DNA of 64,000 bases. It comes from Bradyrhizobium sp. 164 (lineage in GTDB: Bacteria; Pseudomonadota; Alphaproteobacteria; Rhizobiales; Xanthobacteraceae). Below are positions 8,966 through 17,820 of the stretch, piece after piece. The notes below the pieces were generated by a model. The model ran no database searches. It was not told the DNA's origin and was given only the letters and a program-made list of their open reading frames with translations. Positions within the stretch are counted from its first letter, which is position 1. Each line of letters starts with the position of its first letter. Location of the stretch: the NCBI RefSeq assembly GCF_023073715.1, contig NZ_JADPKA010000097.1, positions 1 to 64,000 of the forward strand. The letters are read 5' to 3'. Position numbers and translations under genes: made by a program.

Positions 8966-9050
8966 CCGTCATCGCGAGCGAAGCGAAGCAATCCAGAACG
9001 TCTCCGCAAAGAAAGTCTGGATTGCTTCGCTTCGCTCCTCGCAATGACGG
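8966..9050. repeat. Palindromic intergenic repeat, family A (copy 1)
   Basis: Two arms of about 32-35 bp are near-perfect inverted copies (outer ends CCGTCATCGCGA and TCGCAATGACGG, inner core GAAGCAATCCAGA). They differ by one substitution and a 3-bp insertion and flank an internal spacer of about 18 bp. It lies between the Gfo/Idh and DUF993 genes of one operon, so it is probably transcribed and could fold into a long hairpin. Related copies are at 15703-15826 and 27616-27739. Confidence 0.85.
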
Positions 9051-9074
9051 CTCAACTGACACTAGGACTCGACT

Positions 9075-10226
9075 TCAGGCCGTGATCGGGGCGACGTCGA
9101 TCCAGCGCCGCTCCTTCCAGCTCTTCAACGCGCACTCGGCGAGCTGCACGCCCTTGGCGCCTTCGAGCAGCGTGAACTTGTATGGCGCATCCTCGTAGAC
9201 GTGGCGGATGAACATCTCCCACTGCTCCTTGAAGCCGTTATCGTAGGAGACGTTGTCGGGCATCTTCTGCCAGTCGCCGTAGAAATCGTGCAGCCGCTTC
9301 TCATCGGGATTCCACACCGGACGGGGCGTCGCCTGCCGGGCCTGGATCACGCAATCGGTGAGCCCTGCGACCGCGGAGCCGAGCGTGCCGTCGACCTGGA
9401 AAGTGACGAGGTCGTCGCGGTAGACCCGCGTCACCCAGGACATATTGATGTGGGCGATGACGCCGCCCTTGAGCTGGAACGTCGCGTAAGCCGAGTCGTC
9501 CGCAGTCGCCTTGTATTTCTTGCCCTGCTCGTCGTAGCGCTCGGGAATGTCGGTGTTGCCGATGCAGCTCACGCTCTCGACCTCGCCAAAGAGATTATCG
9601 AGCACGTAGCGCCAGTGGCAGACCATGTCCAAGATGATGCCGCCGCCGTCCTCGTCGCGGTAATTCCAGGACGGCCGCTGCGCCTCCTGCCAACCGCCTT
9701 CAAACACCCAATAGCCGAACTCGCCGCGCACCGAGAGGATGCGGCCGAAGAAGCCGGAGTCGCGCAGGAAGGCGATCTTCTTCAGGCCGGGCAGGAACAG
9801 CTTGTCCTGCACCGTGCCGTGCTTGACGCCCTTTGCGTTAGCGAGTTTCACGACCTCGACGGCCGCCTCGAAATTCGTCGCAATCGGCTTCTCGCAATAG
9901 ACATGCTTGCCGGCATTGATGGCCTGGGTCAGAAGGCCCGGCCGGGCCTGCGTGGTCGCGGCGTCGAAGAACATGGTGTCGTTCTTGTCGGCGAGCGCGG
10001 CGTCGAGGTCAGTGGTCCAGCGCGTGATGTTGTAGCGCTTGGCTAGGGCCTCGACCTTGTCGGCGCTGCGGCCGACCAGGATCGGGTCGGGCATCACGCG
10101 GTCACCGTTCTTCAAGCGGACGCCGCCCTGGTCGCGGATCGCGACGATCGAGCGGATCAGATGCTGGTTGAGCCCCATGCGGCCGGTGACGCCGTTCATG
10201 ATGAGGCCGAGGCGTTGAGTGGTCAT
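9075..10226 (-). CDS. Gfo/Idh/MocA family oxidoreductase
   Basis: A 383-residue NAD(P)-dependent dehydrogenase. The N-terminal Rossmann motif is GVTGRMGLNQH, which is MocA/dihydrodipicolinate-reductase-like. The second hallmark is HVYCEKPIATN, whose EKP lysine contacts the nicotinamide and substrate; the GGGIILDMVCHW segment supplies the catalytic Asp/His. It overlaps the enolase-superfamily gene by four bases (10223-10226) and precedes the DUF993 gene. Family members oxidise a sugar, sugar acid or inositol hydroxyl. It would most likely perform the oxidation step of a carbohydrate pathway here. Confidence 0.88.
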   Translation of the reverse strand: MTTQRLGLIMNGVTGRMGLNQHLIRSIVAIRDQGGVRLKNGDRVMPDPILVGRSADKVEALAKRYNITRWTTDLDAALADKNDTMFFDAATTQARPGLLTQAINAGKHVYCEKPIATNFEAAVEVVKLANAKGVKHGTVQDKLFLPGLKKIAFLRDSGFFGRILSVRGEFGYWVFEGGWQEAQRPSWNYRDEDGGGIILDMVCHWRYVLDNLFGEVESVSCIGNTDIPERYDEQGKKYKATADDSAYATFQLKGGVIAHINMSWVTRVYRDDLVTFQVDGTLGSAVAGLTDCVIQARQATPRPVWNPDEKRLHDFYGDWQKMPDNVSYDNGFKEQWEMFIRHVYEDAPYKFTLLEGAKGVQLAECALKSWKERRWIDVAPITA

Positions 10227-11620
10227 GCCAATTGCTCCTGAAGTGATTTTGGCTGTTCGAGCGGGCGAAGCGCCGACCAGTCCGGATGGACCGAGGTGGC
10301 GAAGCCCGCAGCATGAAGCGATCCCGTCAGGAGATCGCCGTCGTGAATGGAGAGACGGATGCCCTGCCCGGCATCGGCATAGAGATCGGGATGCAACGCC
10401 GCGAAGGCCGCAGCTTCAGCGGCGGGCGTATCGCCAAAGCCGTCGACATAGTGATGGCCGTTGCGTTCGGCATGAGTGACGCCGATCAGGGCACCGAGCG
10501 CAAGGTCCTGCTGCACGGCAAGGCCGGCTTGGCAGGTCAAATCCTCGGCGGTGACGAAGAACGCCTCGCCTTCCGCGCTCCATTTCGCCGCGCGCGTGGC
10601 GTTGACGATGGCCTTGTAGAGACCCTTGCACGATTTCGAGGAGATACCGCGATAGCCAAGGGCCCGCGCTGTGGGGAACGCATCGTAGCTATCGTCGGCT
10701 TCGTCGATGATGAAACCGCGCGCGCCGAGCGAGCCCAGTGGCGATTGCCTCGTGATGTCGCGCGGCATCGGCTGCTCGACATAGAGCAGGCGCGCGGCGA
10801 TCGGCCGCAACGCGGGATCATGATCGAGGCGATCCACCAGCGCCTGCAACGCGGCGAGATCGGCGTATTGCTCGTTGGCGTCGAGCGACGCCTTGTAATC
10901 ATGTCCGAGCGTATCGAGCTCCTTGCCGATCCGCGCCAGCCGCGCCGCGTCGGCGGCGGGATCGCCCGACAGCTTGAGCTTGAAATAGCGAGCACCGGCG
11001 TTCTCGCGTGAGTCGGCAACTCCGCCCTCACCTTCAACGGCATCATCAAGGCCGACGGTATGCCTGATGGCAACACGCTCCAGCCGCTTCCGGCTCGAGA
11101 GAAACGTTCTGATGTCCCTTTCGCTCAGGTCAGGCGACAGCCGCGCATCGATGCCCGCGATATTAGCGGCCATCCCATCGAAGAAGCTGGTCTCGGCGGC
11201 GCGGAGCAGGGCATCGAGGATCGCCTTGTCGATTTCCGCTGGACCATAGACCGCGGCAAGCGCCGGAATGTTCTTCTTCGCGCAGGTCGCGACCTGGGCG
11301 CCGATGCACGAGGCATGCAGATCGAACGCCGTCAAATATCCAGTCCGCGCCAGATAAAGTCCGCGCGCAATCTCCAGCGAGCGTCGCAAACCATCGACCG
11401 TCTGCGCCGGCGACAGCTCCGGCCGTTTGTCGAACCATTTCGGCACCAGCAGCTCGGCGCTGGCGCCGACCGCGCTTCCCTTGCCCTCGACCTCGATCTC
11501 GACCCGCACGAACAGCTGCGGCGTCGCGCTGATGGCAATCGCGCCAAAGCGGAACGGCCGCGCGAAATGCACGGGACGTTCGAAGAATGCGATATCTCGC
11601 AGCTTCAGACGGGGTGACAT
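10223..11620 (-). CDS. Enolase-superfamily enzyme (mandelate racemase/muconate-lactonizing-like)
   Basis: A 465-residue protein with the enolase-superfamily layout: capping domain (about 1-160) then barrel. A KxK pair is at Lys214/Lys216 (FKLKLSG). The metal ligands are probably Asp247 (LDANEQ), Glu282 (YVEQPMP) and Asp306 (IIDEADD), followed by ISSKSCKG (Lys329/Lys332). Two lysine positions rather than a His-Asp dyad resemble the muconate-lactonizing/dipeptide-epimerase subgroups. At 465 residues it is longer than the usual 350-400. It is first in a four-gene operon. Acid-sugar dehydratase activity is the likeliest role by context. Confidence 0.8.
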   Translation of the reverse strand: MSPRLKLRDIAFFERPVHFARPFRFGAIAISATPQLFVRVEIEVEGKGSAVGASAELLVPKWFDKRPELSPAQTVDGLRRSLEIARGLYLARTGYLTAFDLHASCIGAQVATCAKKNIPALAAVYGPAEIDKAILDALLRAAETSFFDGMAANIAGIDARLSPDLSERDIRTFLSSRKRLERVAIRHTVGLDDAVEGEGGVADSRENAGARYFKLKLSGDPAADAARLARIGKELDTLGHDYKASLDANEQYADLAALQALVDRLDHDPALRPIAARLLYVEQPMPRDITRQSPLGSLGARGFIIDEADDSYDAFPTARALGYRGISSKSCKGLYKAIVNATRAAKWSAEGEAFFVTAEDLTCQAGLAVQQDLALGALIGVTHAERNGHHYVDGFGDTPAAEAAAFAALHPDLYADAGQGIRLSIHDGDLLTGSLHAAGFATSVHPDWSALRPLEQPKSLQEQLA

Positions 11621-11676
11621 GGTCTAATGACAAAACGAGTTGAACTTGGTGCGAGCGGTATGGCCGCGGGCGACGC

Positions 11677-11797
11677 GCCTCTCCCGCTTGCGGGAGAGGT
11701 CGGCGCGAAGCGCCGGGTGAGGGTTCTATCCTCTTGGGGATTCTTGCCAGCCAAGACACCCTCTCCCCAGCCCTCCCCCGCAGGCGGGGGAGGGAGC
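11677..11797. repeat. Palindromic intergenic repeat, family C
   Basis: It opens with a perfect hairpin (CCTCTCCCGC/GCGGGAGAGG), then a GGCGCGAAGCGCC hairpin, and ends with a second strong hairpin at 11771-11794 with 11-bp arms CCCTCCCCCGC and GCGGGGGAGGG around AG. It fills the gap between the ABC ATPase gene and the enolase-superfamily gene. Multi-hairpin elements of this kind are common between genes in Bradyrhizobium and may act as terminators or mRNA stabilisers; I infer no specific function. Confidence 0.8.
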
Positions 11798-11836
11798 GCA
11801 CCGGCTTGGTGGTCGCGACCGAGATATCCCATGGCT

Positions 11837-12682
11837 TCAGTCCAATGCACCTTGGGAGAAGAAATGCTTGCGGATGCGTTGCACGAGCTCGGTGAACACG
11901 GGATCGGCCATCACGTCGAGCGAGCGCGGACGCGGCAGCGGCACATCATAGATCGCGGCGATCGCACCGGGGCGCTCGGTCATGACCAGTACGCGATCGG
12001 CGAGGAAGACGGCTTCCGGAATCGAATGCGTGATCAGCAGCACCGTCTTCCTGGTCTCGCGCTGGATCCGCATCAATTCGACGTTCATGCGTTCGCGCGT
12101 CAGCGCATCGAGCGCGCCGAACGGCTCGTCCATCAGCATGATCTTGGGATCGTGCACCAGCGCTCGGCAGATCGAGGCGCGCTGCTGCATGCCGCCGGAG
12201 AGCTGCCATGGCAGCTTCTTCTCGAAGCCTTCGAGCCCGACCAGCTTCAACAGATCCTTGGCGCGGGCGAGATATTTGTCCCGCGCCAGCCGCTTCATGT
12301 CGATCGGCAGCATGACGTTGTTGAGGATGTTGCGCCAGGGCAGGAGCAACGCGTTCTGGAAGACGATGCCGACATTGCCGTGCGGCGTCGTCACCCTCTC
12401 GCCCTCGACCAGGATCTCGCCCGTAGTCGGCGGCAGCAATCCCGAGATCAGCTTGAGCAGCGTGGACTTGCCGCAGCCGCTTGGGCCGACCACGACGAAG
12501 AACTCGCCATCATTGATGTTGAAATCGAGCGGCCGCAGCGACGGCACATCGCCGTCGCGCGTCCGGTAGGTCTTGGACACGCCGGACAGTTTGATGCCCG
12601 ACGCATCGCCGGCACGGCCTAACACCAGACGCAGATGCGCGGCCGGCTGGATGTCACCTACCACCTTCGTTGCTGGGGTCAT
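11837..12682 (-). CDS. ABC transporter ATP-binding protein (SsuB/TauB/NrtD type)
   Basis: A 281-residue ATPase. Walker A GPSGCGKST, Q-loop FQNALLLPW, signature LSGGMQQR, Walker B IMLMDEPFGALD and the switch His in LLITHS are all present. The best start is the ATG at 12682; an upstream TTG at 12703 is in frame. It follows the binding protein and permease genes on the same strand, completing a three-gene importer. The DEPFGALD subgroup handles nitrate, sulfonate, taurine or pyrimidine-precursor importers. A role in supplying the adjacent enolase/DUF993 operon is possible but unproven. Confidence 0.88.
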   Translation of the reverse strand: MTPATKVVGDIQPAAHLRLVLGRAGDASGIKLSGVSKTYRTRDGDVPSLRPLDFNINDGEFFVVVGPSGCGKSTLLKLISGLLPPTTGEILVEGERVTTPHGNVGIVFQNALLLPWRNILNNVMLPIDMKRLARDKYLARAKDLLKLVGLEGFEKKLPWQLSGGMQQRASICRALVHDPKIMLMDEPFGALDALTRERMNVELMRIQRETRKTVLLITHSIPEAVFLADRVLVMTERPGAIAAIYDVPLPRPRSLDVMADPVFTELVQRIRKHFFSQGALD

Positions 12683-12710
12683 CTCGTCAAGTCCACTCGA
12701 CAATGTGAGC

Positions 12711-12813
12711 CGTCATTCCGGGGCGGCCGAAGGCCGAACCCGGAATCTCGAGATTCCCCGGTGCGCAATTGCGCACCTGAGGTCTGGTCCTTCGGACCAT
12801 CCCGGAATGACGG
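12711..12813. repeat. Palindromic intergenic repeat, family B (copy 1)
   Basis: The ends CGTCATTCCGGG and CCCGGAATGACG are inverted copies. Inside are nested palindromes: GGCCGAAGGCC, a GGAATCTCGAGATTCC core and GTGCGCAATTGCGCAC. It sits between the binding protein and the ATPase genes of one operon. A copy sharing the CTCGAGATTCCCCGGTGCGC core is at 29385-29487. Confidence 0.85.
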
Positions 12814-12824
12814 TGTTGTTATCT

Positions 12825-13817
12825 TCACGATCCGCTCTTCGGCAAATAGTCGTTGGTGTAGAACGCCTTCGGGTTCTCCTTGGCCTTGGCATCGAGGCCG
12901 CCATATTCGACGAGAAGATTGACGGTCTCGGTCATGTTCTGGTCGGTGACCTGGAACGGCCGCTTGCTCTTGGTGTCCGCGGTCCGGTAGAGCGGGATGG
13001 TCAGTTCGAAGCCCTGTGTCAGCGTATCGATCTTGCCGCCCTTGGGATTAGCATCGAGAATCGATTGCGCCGCGGCGTTCGGCTCCTTCTCGGCGGCCTC
13101 GACCGCTTTCGTCGTCGCCGACATGAAGCGGCGAACCAGATCGGCATTGGCCTTCACATAGTCGGTGTTGGCGATGATGCCTGACGAAACCATGTTGATG
13201 CCGTAGTCGGCGAACTTGATCGGATAGACGTCCTTCCCGGTGGCGTCCTTGATCTTCATCGACTGGTCCATGACGTAGCCGAGCAAGAGATCCGCCTGAC
13301 CGTTGATGACGGCGTTGAGCTTGGTCTGGCCGTCGCCGGCAACGGTTTTGAAGTCGCTCTCCTTCAGGCCGGTCTTCTTCAGGAACAGCGGCCAGATCTG
13401 GGTCATGGAATCGGCCGGCGTGATCGCCACCGTCTTGCCCTTGATGTCTTCGGGCTTCTTGATGTTCTTGTCGACGAAGCCCATGGCGGACATCGGGCTG
13501 GTCTGGAGCAGCACGCCGGTCGCAACCACCGGCGCACCCTTGATTGCGGCCCGCATCATGGTGGGAACGTCGACATAGCCGAAATCGGCGGTCTTCGCCG
13601 CGACGGCCTGCGTGGTCGCAGCCGAGCCGCGGCCTTCCTGGATCTCGAGGTCGATGCCTTCGGCCGCATAGATGCCCTTGGCCTTGCCGTAATAGAACGG
13701 CGCGTGCTCGCCATAGACGTACCAGTTCAGCATCAGCACGACCTTATCGGCCGCCTGTGCCGGCATCGCCGCAAACACCATCAGCGCTGCCGAGACGACC
13801 CCTATCCACCGCTTCAT
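12825..13817 (-). CDS. ABC transporter substrate-binding protein, NMT1/THI5-like
   Basis: A 330-residue periplasmic protein with signal peptide MKRWIGVVSAALMVFAAMPA, cleaved after AQA, and a good ribosome site (AGGGAGAG). The mature start DKVVLMLNWYVYGEHAPFYYGKAKGIY and the segment EGIDLEIQEGRGSAATTQAVAAKTADFGYVD are typical of NMT1/SsuA-type proteins, which bind pyrimidine precursors, sulfonates, nitrate or small aromatics. It is the second gene of the permease-binding protein-ATPase operon. The ligand cannot be assigned from sequence. Confidence 0.87.
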   Translation of the reverse strand: MKRWIGVVSAALMVFAAMPAQAADKVVLMLNWYVYGEHAPFYYGKAKGIYAAEGIDLEIQEGRGSAATTQAVAAKTADFGYVDVPTMMRAAIKGAPVVATGVLLQTSPMSAMGFVDKNIKKPEDIKGKTVAITPADSMTQIWPLFLKKTGLKESDFKTVAGDGQTKLNAVINGQADLLLGYVMDQSMKIKDATGKDVYPIKFADYGINMVSSGIIANTDYVKANADLVRRFMSATTKAVEAAEKEPNAAAQSILDANPKGGKIDTLTQGFELTIPLYRTADTKSKRPFQVTDQNMTETVNLLVEYGGLDAKAKENPKAFYTNDYLPKSGS

Positions 13818-13891
13818 CGTTACTCTCCCTTGTCGTTATTGCGTCGGCCGTTGGCGGCCGTTCGTTGCTTCACTTCAGAGCCGAGAATTGC

Positions 13892-14701
13892 TTAAGAGGC
13901 GAAAATCACGTCCTCACGCTGGCTGACATGCCAGGGGATGACCAGCTTCTCGATCCGGTCCACGATCCAGAACAGGACCACGCCGAGTAGTGCCAGGATC
14001 ACGAGGGCAGCGAACATCGTCGGCAGGTCGAAGGTGCCGATCGAGCGCTGCATGACGTAGCCGATGCCGGAATTGGAGCCGACAAACTCGCCGACGACCG
14101 CGCCGACCACGGCGAGCGTCACCGAGACTTTGAGACCGGAGAAGATCGCGGGCAGCGCATGCGGCAGGTTCACCGCGCGGAACACTTGGAAGCGGCTGCC
14201 CTGCATGGCGCGGGCGAGATCGACCATATCAGGATCGACCGATTTAAAGCCCTGCACGGCCGAGACCACGACGGGGAAGAAGCCCAGCAGGAACGCCGAG
14301 ATCACCTTCGGGATGATGCCGAAACCGAACCAGACCACGAACAGCGGCGCGATCGCGATCTTCGGCACGGATTGCGAGAACACCAGCAGCGGATAGACGT
14401 AGCTCTCCACCGTCTTGGAGCCGGCAATCAGCATTGCGACGGGAATGCCGAACAGCGCCGACAGCACGAAGCCGCACACGGTCGCATATGTGGTCGGCCA
14501 AGACTGGCGCAGCAGTTCCGGCCATTCGGTGCGCAGCACCGCCACGACGTCGGCAGGCGACGGGATCTGGTAGGGGGGAATTTTGAACAGCCGGATCGCC
14601 AGATCCCAAGCCACGACGATGAAGACCAGGAACAAAAACGGCCGAACCCAGGCCGCATTCAGCATCTTGGACACCGCACTCTGCGGCTTCAACTCAGCCA
14701 C
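13892..14701 (-). CDS. ABC transporter permease (SsuC/TauC type)
   Basis: A 269-residue inner-membrane permease with about six hydrophobic segments and the EAA-type loop around GFFPVVVSAVQGFKSVDPDMVDLARAMQGS. The start is a GTG at 14701 with a GGGAG site 7 bp upstream. It heads the importer operon, followed 74 bp later by the binding protein gene. Specificity is not readable. Confidence 0.87.
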   Translation of the reverse strand: MAELKPQSAVSKMLNAAWVRPFLFLVFIVVAWDLAIRLFKIPPYQIPSPADVVAVLRTEWPELLRQSWPTTYATVCGFVLSALFGIPVAMLIAGSKTVESYVYPLLVFSQSVPKIAIAPLFVVWFGFGIIPKVISAFLLGFFPVVVSAVQGFKSVDPDMVDLARAMQGSRFQVFRAVNLPHALPAIFSGLKVSVTLAVVGAVVGEFVGSNSGIGYVMQRSIGTFDLPTMFAALVILALLGVVLFWIVDRIEKLVIPWHVSQREDVIFAS

Positions 14702-14861
14702 GTCTCACTCCCGACAATCTTTGTCGTTGGCGGAGAAATTAACCCGTTGGATAAATACTGTCCAGAGCTTTCCCTGTGACCTTTTGGGCGGGTTCCAGTC
14801 GCTGAACGTGAAGGATGTCGTGTGAAGGGCCGCGTAGCGGGACTGCCGCGAAAAATCTCGG

Positions 14862-14891
14862 TGTCATTCCCCGCGAAAGCGGGGAATGACA
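14862..14891. repeat. Perfect hairpin repeat (family D)
   Basis: The 13-bp arms TGTCATTCCCCGC and GCGGGGAATGACA enclose a GAAA tetraloop. It lies between the ABC permease start and the TetR stop on the minus strand. The GTCATTCC end resembles family B ends, so it may be a solo hairpin of a related repeat; it could also terminate transcription of the TetR gene. Confidence 0.75.
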
Positions 14892-14945
14892 GCGGAGATT
14901 GAGGAACGGCGAATGCCAAATCCGCCAGGGCGCGGGGACGCGCAG

Positions 14946-15653
14946 CTACGCTGTCTGAACCACCACGCTGCGCGATTTCGGCGCTTTCGCGATCTCGAAC
15001 AGCGCCAGGGACTGACCCGTCAGCGCAGCCAGCACGAGGCCCACCATGTGCGCCAGCCGTTCGTCCTTGGCCTTCTTGTCCAGCAGATCGCGGCCGAAGA
15101 TCACGCTGAGCGTCGCCGAATTCGAGAGATAGAAGAAGCAGAGTCCCGCGATCGAGATGTAGAGCTGCACCGGATCGACCGCGACCTGGAAGTCGCCGCT
15201 GTCGACGCCGCGGCGCACCACGGTGCGGATCATCTCGACGAAGGGCGAGTGCATCGACTTGACCTTGGTCGAGCGCTTCAGGTGCTTTGCGCGCGCGAGA
15301 TTCTCCGTCTGGAGCAGCGACAGGAATTCGGGATTGCGCAGGAAGTAATTCCAGGTGAATTCGATCAGCCGCCGGATCGCCTCGGGCGGGTCGAGATGCT
15401 CGAGATCGAGCCCGCGCTCCTCGCTGCGGATCTTGTCATAGGCACCTTCAAGCACGGCGAGATAGAGCTCGTCCTTGTTGCCGACATGGTAGTAGAGCAT
15501 ACGCTTGTTGGCGCCGGCCTTGGCGGCGATGCGGTCGACGCGCGCGCCGGCGAGCCCGTGGGCCGCAAACTCCTGCTTGGCGGCCTCGAGAATACGCAGC
15601 CGCATCCCCTCGGGATCGCGCTGCCATTTCAGAGTTCGCTTTGCCTTCGCCAA
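14946..15653 (-). CDS. TetR/AcrR family transcriptional regulator
   Basis: A 235-residue regulator with a TetR helix-turn-helix (RILEAAKQEFAAHGLAGARV, DRIAAKAGANKRMLYYHVGNKDEL). The longest form uses TTG at 15653; an internal ATG at 15605, just before the HTH, has a GAGGGG site and is an alternative, so the start is uncertain. It is encoded just upstream of the NMT1-type importer on the same strand, with 244 bp between, and may regulate that importer. The effector is unknown. Confidence 0.83.
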   Translation of the reverse strand: MAKAKRTLKWQRDPEGMRLRILEAAKQEFAAHGLAGARVDRIAAKAGANKRMLYYHVGNKDELYLAVLEGAYDKIRSEERGLDLEHLDPPEAIRRLIEFTWNYFLRNPEFLSLLQTENLARAKHLKRSTKVKSMHSPFVEMIRTVVRRGVDSGDFQVAVDPVQLYISIAGLCFFYLSNSATLSVIFGRDLLDKKAKDERLAHMVGLVLAALTGQSLALFEIAKAPKSRSVVVQTA

Positions 15654-15702
15654 ACCGGTTGCTCGCTGGGTGGTCTCAGATCAGCGTGTACCACGAGGAA
15701 GT

Positions 15703-15826
15703 CGTCATTGCGAGGCGCCCTTGCGACGAAGCAATCCAGACTGCCGCCGCGGAGGGCTTCTGGATTGCTTCGCGGAGCCTGTCATCGGGCCGCGCTTCGC
15801 GCGGACCCGTTGGCTCGCAATGACGG
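15703..15826. repeat. Palindromic intergenic repeat, family A (copy 2)
   Basis: It runs from CGTCATTGCGAGG to CTCGCAATGACGG and holds inner inverted cores CGAAGCAATCCAGA and TCTGGATTGCTTCG. Its right side (GGGCCGCGCTTCGCGCGGACC) is a GC hairpin. The copy at 27616-27739 carries the same modules in reverse order and orientation, so the two are inverted copies of one element. It lies between the VOC gene stop and the TetR gene. Confidence 0.85.
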
Positions 15827-15839
15827 AGGAAAGACTCCC

Positions 15840-16688
15840 TCAATCCACCGGCTTCGGCGAACGCTCCAGCAGCACGGTCTGGATGCCGCAGGTGCCGTTC
15901 CGCACCGTCATCACCCGCGTGCCCGGCTTGCGGCCGTTGCGGACCTCGGAGACCTCGAGACCGGCAGCGATCAGGCGGGCGCGGGTGGCGTCGATGTCGG
16001 CCACCCGCCAGCTCAGGCCCCAGAGCAGGTCGTGCGCGGCATCGCCGCCTGCCACCGGGCGGCGCACCACCTCGACGATGAGATCGCCGCAGCGGAAGAA
16101 CATCAGCTGGCCCCAATCCTGGTGGGAGCGGTCGAGCGCCAGATCGAGCCCGAGCCGCGCGCCATAGAGAGCGGCGGCGCGCTCGGAATCTTCCGTGGTG
16201 ATCACGACGTGATCAAGCGCCTCGATCGGCGCGATGTCGGTCGCAACGGACTTGGGGCGCTCGTCGGCGAGCTCGAGGAAGAAAATGCGCACGCCGCGCG
16301 TGAGCTCCGTGGCGGCACGCGTGCGCTTCCAGTGCAGCACGGCATCGGATGCGGCATCGCTGCTTTCGACCTCCGCGACCGGATCCGGTCTCAGGGCCAC
16401 GCGCTCCAGCCGGCGGTGCGTCTTGCTCATGTCTGCGACGCGAAAGCACAGGCTGGCGAGCACGCCCTCCTGATCGTCGAGCAGCGCGCGCATGCGGTCG
16501 GCGGCGACACTGAAGCCGCTCGGCGCCATCAATTCGATCGTCATGTTGTCCAATGTGAACAGGACCCGGTCGGCGCCCTCGCCGGAGTTCTGCCAGGCCG
16601 GCGCGCGGGCGAGCAGCGTCTGATAGGCCGCTTTGGCCGCACCGATATCCCTGACCAGGACGACGACGTGATCGAGCCCGATGATCAT
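15840..16688 (-). CDS. VOC (glyoxalase/dioxygenase superfamily) protein, two domains
   Basis: A 282-residue protein with two vicinal-oxygen-chelate repeats, beginning LDHVVVLVRDIGAAKAAY and (around residue 145) ALDHVVITTEDSERAAALYG. Each starts with the LDHVV strand whose His is a usual metal ligand; a Glu ligand is plausible in IELMAPSG and in DLIVEVVRRP. Members include glyoxalases, extradiol dioxygenases and epimerases, so activity is unassigned. It is divergent from the PfkB kinase at 16910, with 221 bp between starts. Confidence 0.8.
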   Translation of the reverse strand: MIIGLDHVVVLVRDIGAAKAAYQTLLARAPAWQNSGEGADRVLFTLDNMTIELMAPSGFSVAADRMRALLDDQEGVLASLCFRVADMSKTHRRLERVALRPDPVAEVESSDAASDAVLHWKRTRAATELTRGVRIFFLELADERPKSVATDIAPIEALDHVVITTEDSERAAALYGARLGLDLALDRSHQDWGQLMFFRCGDLIVEVVRRPVAGGDAAHDLLWGLSWRVADIDATRARLIAAGLEVSEVRNGRKPGTRVMTVRNGTCGIQTVLLERSPKPVD

Positions 16689-16909
16689 CTTCCCCCCTTT
16701 ATCGACTCTTAATTGACCTGGAACCCCTGGGCCGAAAGACGGCGTTTGTCCGGGCTTGGCATTGGCCTGTCATGGTCGTATTCCGGCACCATGCTGACCT
16801 CAAGCGCTCCGGGCGGCAGATTTGCGAATAATTTCAGCGTCCCTCCGGAGCGGAACCGGTGCTAGAGTAAACGCGCCGGCCGGGACCACAAGCGCATCAC
16901 GGACAAGCA

Positions 16910-17803
16910 ATGCAGGCTCTCTTCATCGGACAGACCTATATCGACGTCGTCTTCATCACCGACCACATGCCGACCGGCGACGAGAAGCACGTAGCTTCGG
17001 ACTACGCGGTTTCGTTCGGCGGCAACGCGGTGACGGCGGCGTTCTGCTGCGCCAAGCTCGGCATCGTGCCCGATCTCATCGCAACCGTCGCCAATGACTG
17101 GCTGGGGCGCATGTTCCAGGACATGTGCGCGAAATACGCAATCTCGCTGCACGGGCGGAAGGTGAACCAGTCCTCGCTCTCCTTCATCATGCCCAAGGAC
17201 GGCAAGCGTGCCATCGTCCGCTGCCGCGACGACGAGCACATCCATCCGTTTCCGATGCTCAATCTCGGCGGCTGCCGCGCGCTGCATGTCGACGGCCATC
17301 AGCCGGATGCCGCGATCCACTACGCAAAAGTCTGCCGCGAGGCCGGCATCCTGACCTCGCTCGACGGCGGCGGCCTGCGCACCAACACGCATGAGCTCTT
17401 GGAGTTCATCGACGTCGCCATCGTCGCCGAGCGGCTGTGCGAGCAGATGGACCTGACGCCGGAGAAGATGCTCGATTACCTCAAGAGCCGCGGCTGCAAG
17501 ATCGGCGGCGTCACCATGGGCGAGAAGGGCCTCTTCTGGTACGACGAGACCGGGACGGTGCAGGTGATGCCGGCGATGCCGATCCCGCGCGAGCGCGTGA
17601 TCGACACCAATGGCGCCGGCGACGTCTTCCACGGCGCCTATGTCTATTCCTACCTCGCCCATCCCGGCAAAAGCTGGCGCGAGCATTTTGATTTCGCCCG
17701 CGCCGCCTCCACCTTCAAGATCCAGCGCCTCGGCAACGAGGCCGGCCTGCCGACGCTCGTCGACATCGCCAAGGTCAGGCACGAATTCGAGGTCAGGGTC
17801 TAG
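16910..17803 (+). CDS. PfkB-family sugar kinase
   Basis: A 297-residue ribokinase-fold kinase. The N-terminal substrate region contains FGGNAVTAAFCCAKLG. The C-terminal PfkB signature DTNGAGDVFHGAYVY contains the catalytic Asp and the anion-hole GAGD. It is followed after 17 bp by a second PfkB kinase (17821), so the two are probably co-transcribed. The substrate may be a pentose, a keto-deoxy acid or fructose-type sugar. No adjacent transporter fixes it. Confidence 0.87.
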   Translation: MQALFIGQTYIDVVFITDHMPTGDEKHVASDYAVSFGGNAVTAAFCCAKLGIVPDLIATVANDWLGRMFQDMCAKYAISLHGRKVNQSSLSFIMPKDGKRAIVRCRDDEHIHPFPMLNLGGCRALHVDGHQPDAAIHYAKVCREAGILTSLDGGGLRTNTHELLEFIDVAIVAERLCEQMDLTPEKMLDYLKSRGCKIGGVTMGEKGLFWYDETGTVQVMPAMPIPRERVIDTNGAGDVFHGAYVYSYLAHPGKSWREHFDFARAASTFKIQRLGNEAGLPTLVDIAKVRHEFEVRV

Positions 17804-17820
17804 CGTTCGAAGGGTGTGTC

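Noticed and set aside
8949..9009. Extension of the DUF993 gene to 9009
   Set aside because: The added codons come from the palindromic repeat; the ATG at 8949 has a strong ribosome site.
14886..16712. A 608-codon plus-strand frame across TetR, a repeat and the VOC gene
   Set aside because: It runs antisense through two well-supported genes and a palindromic repeat; composition is typical of a shadow frame.
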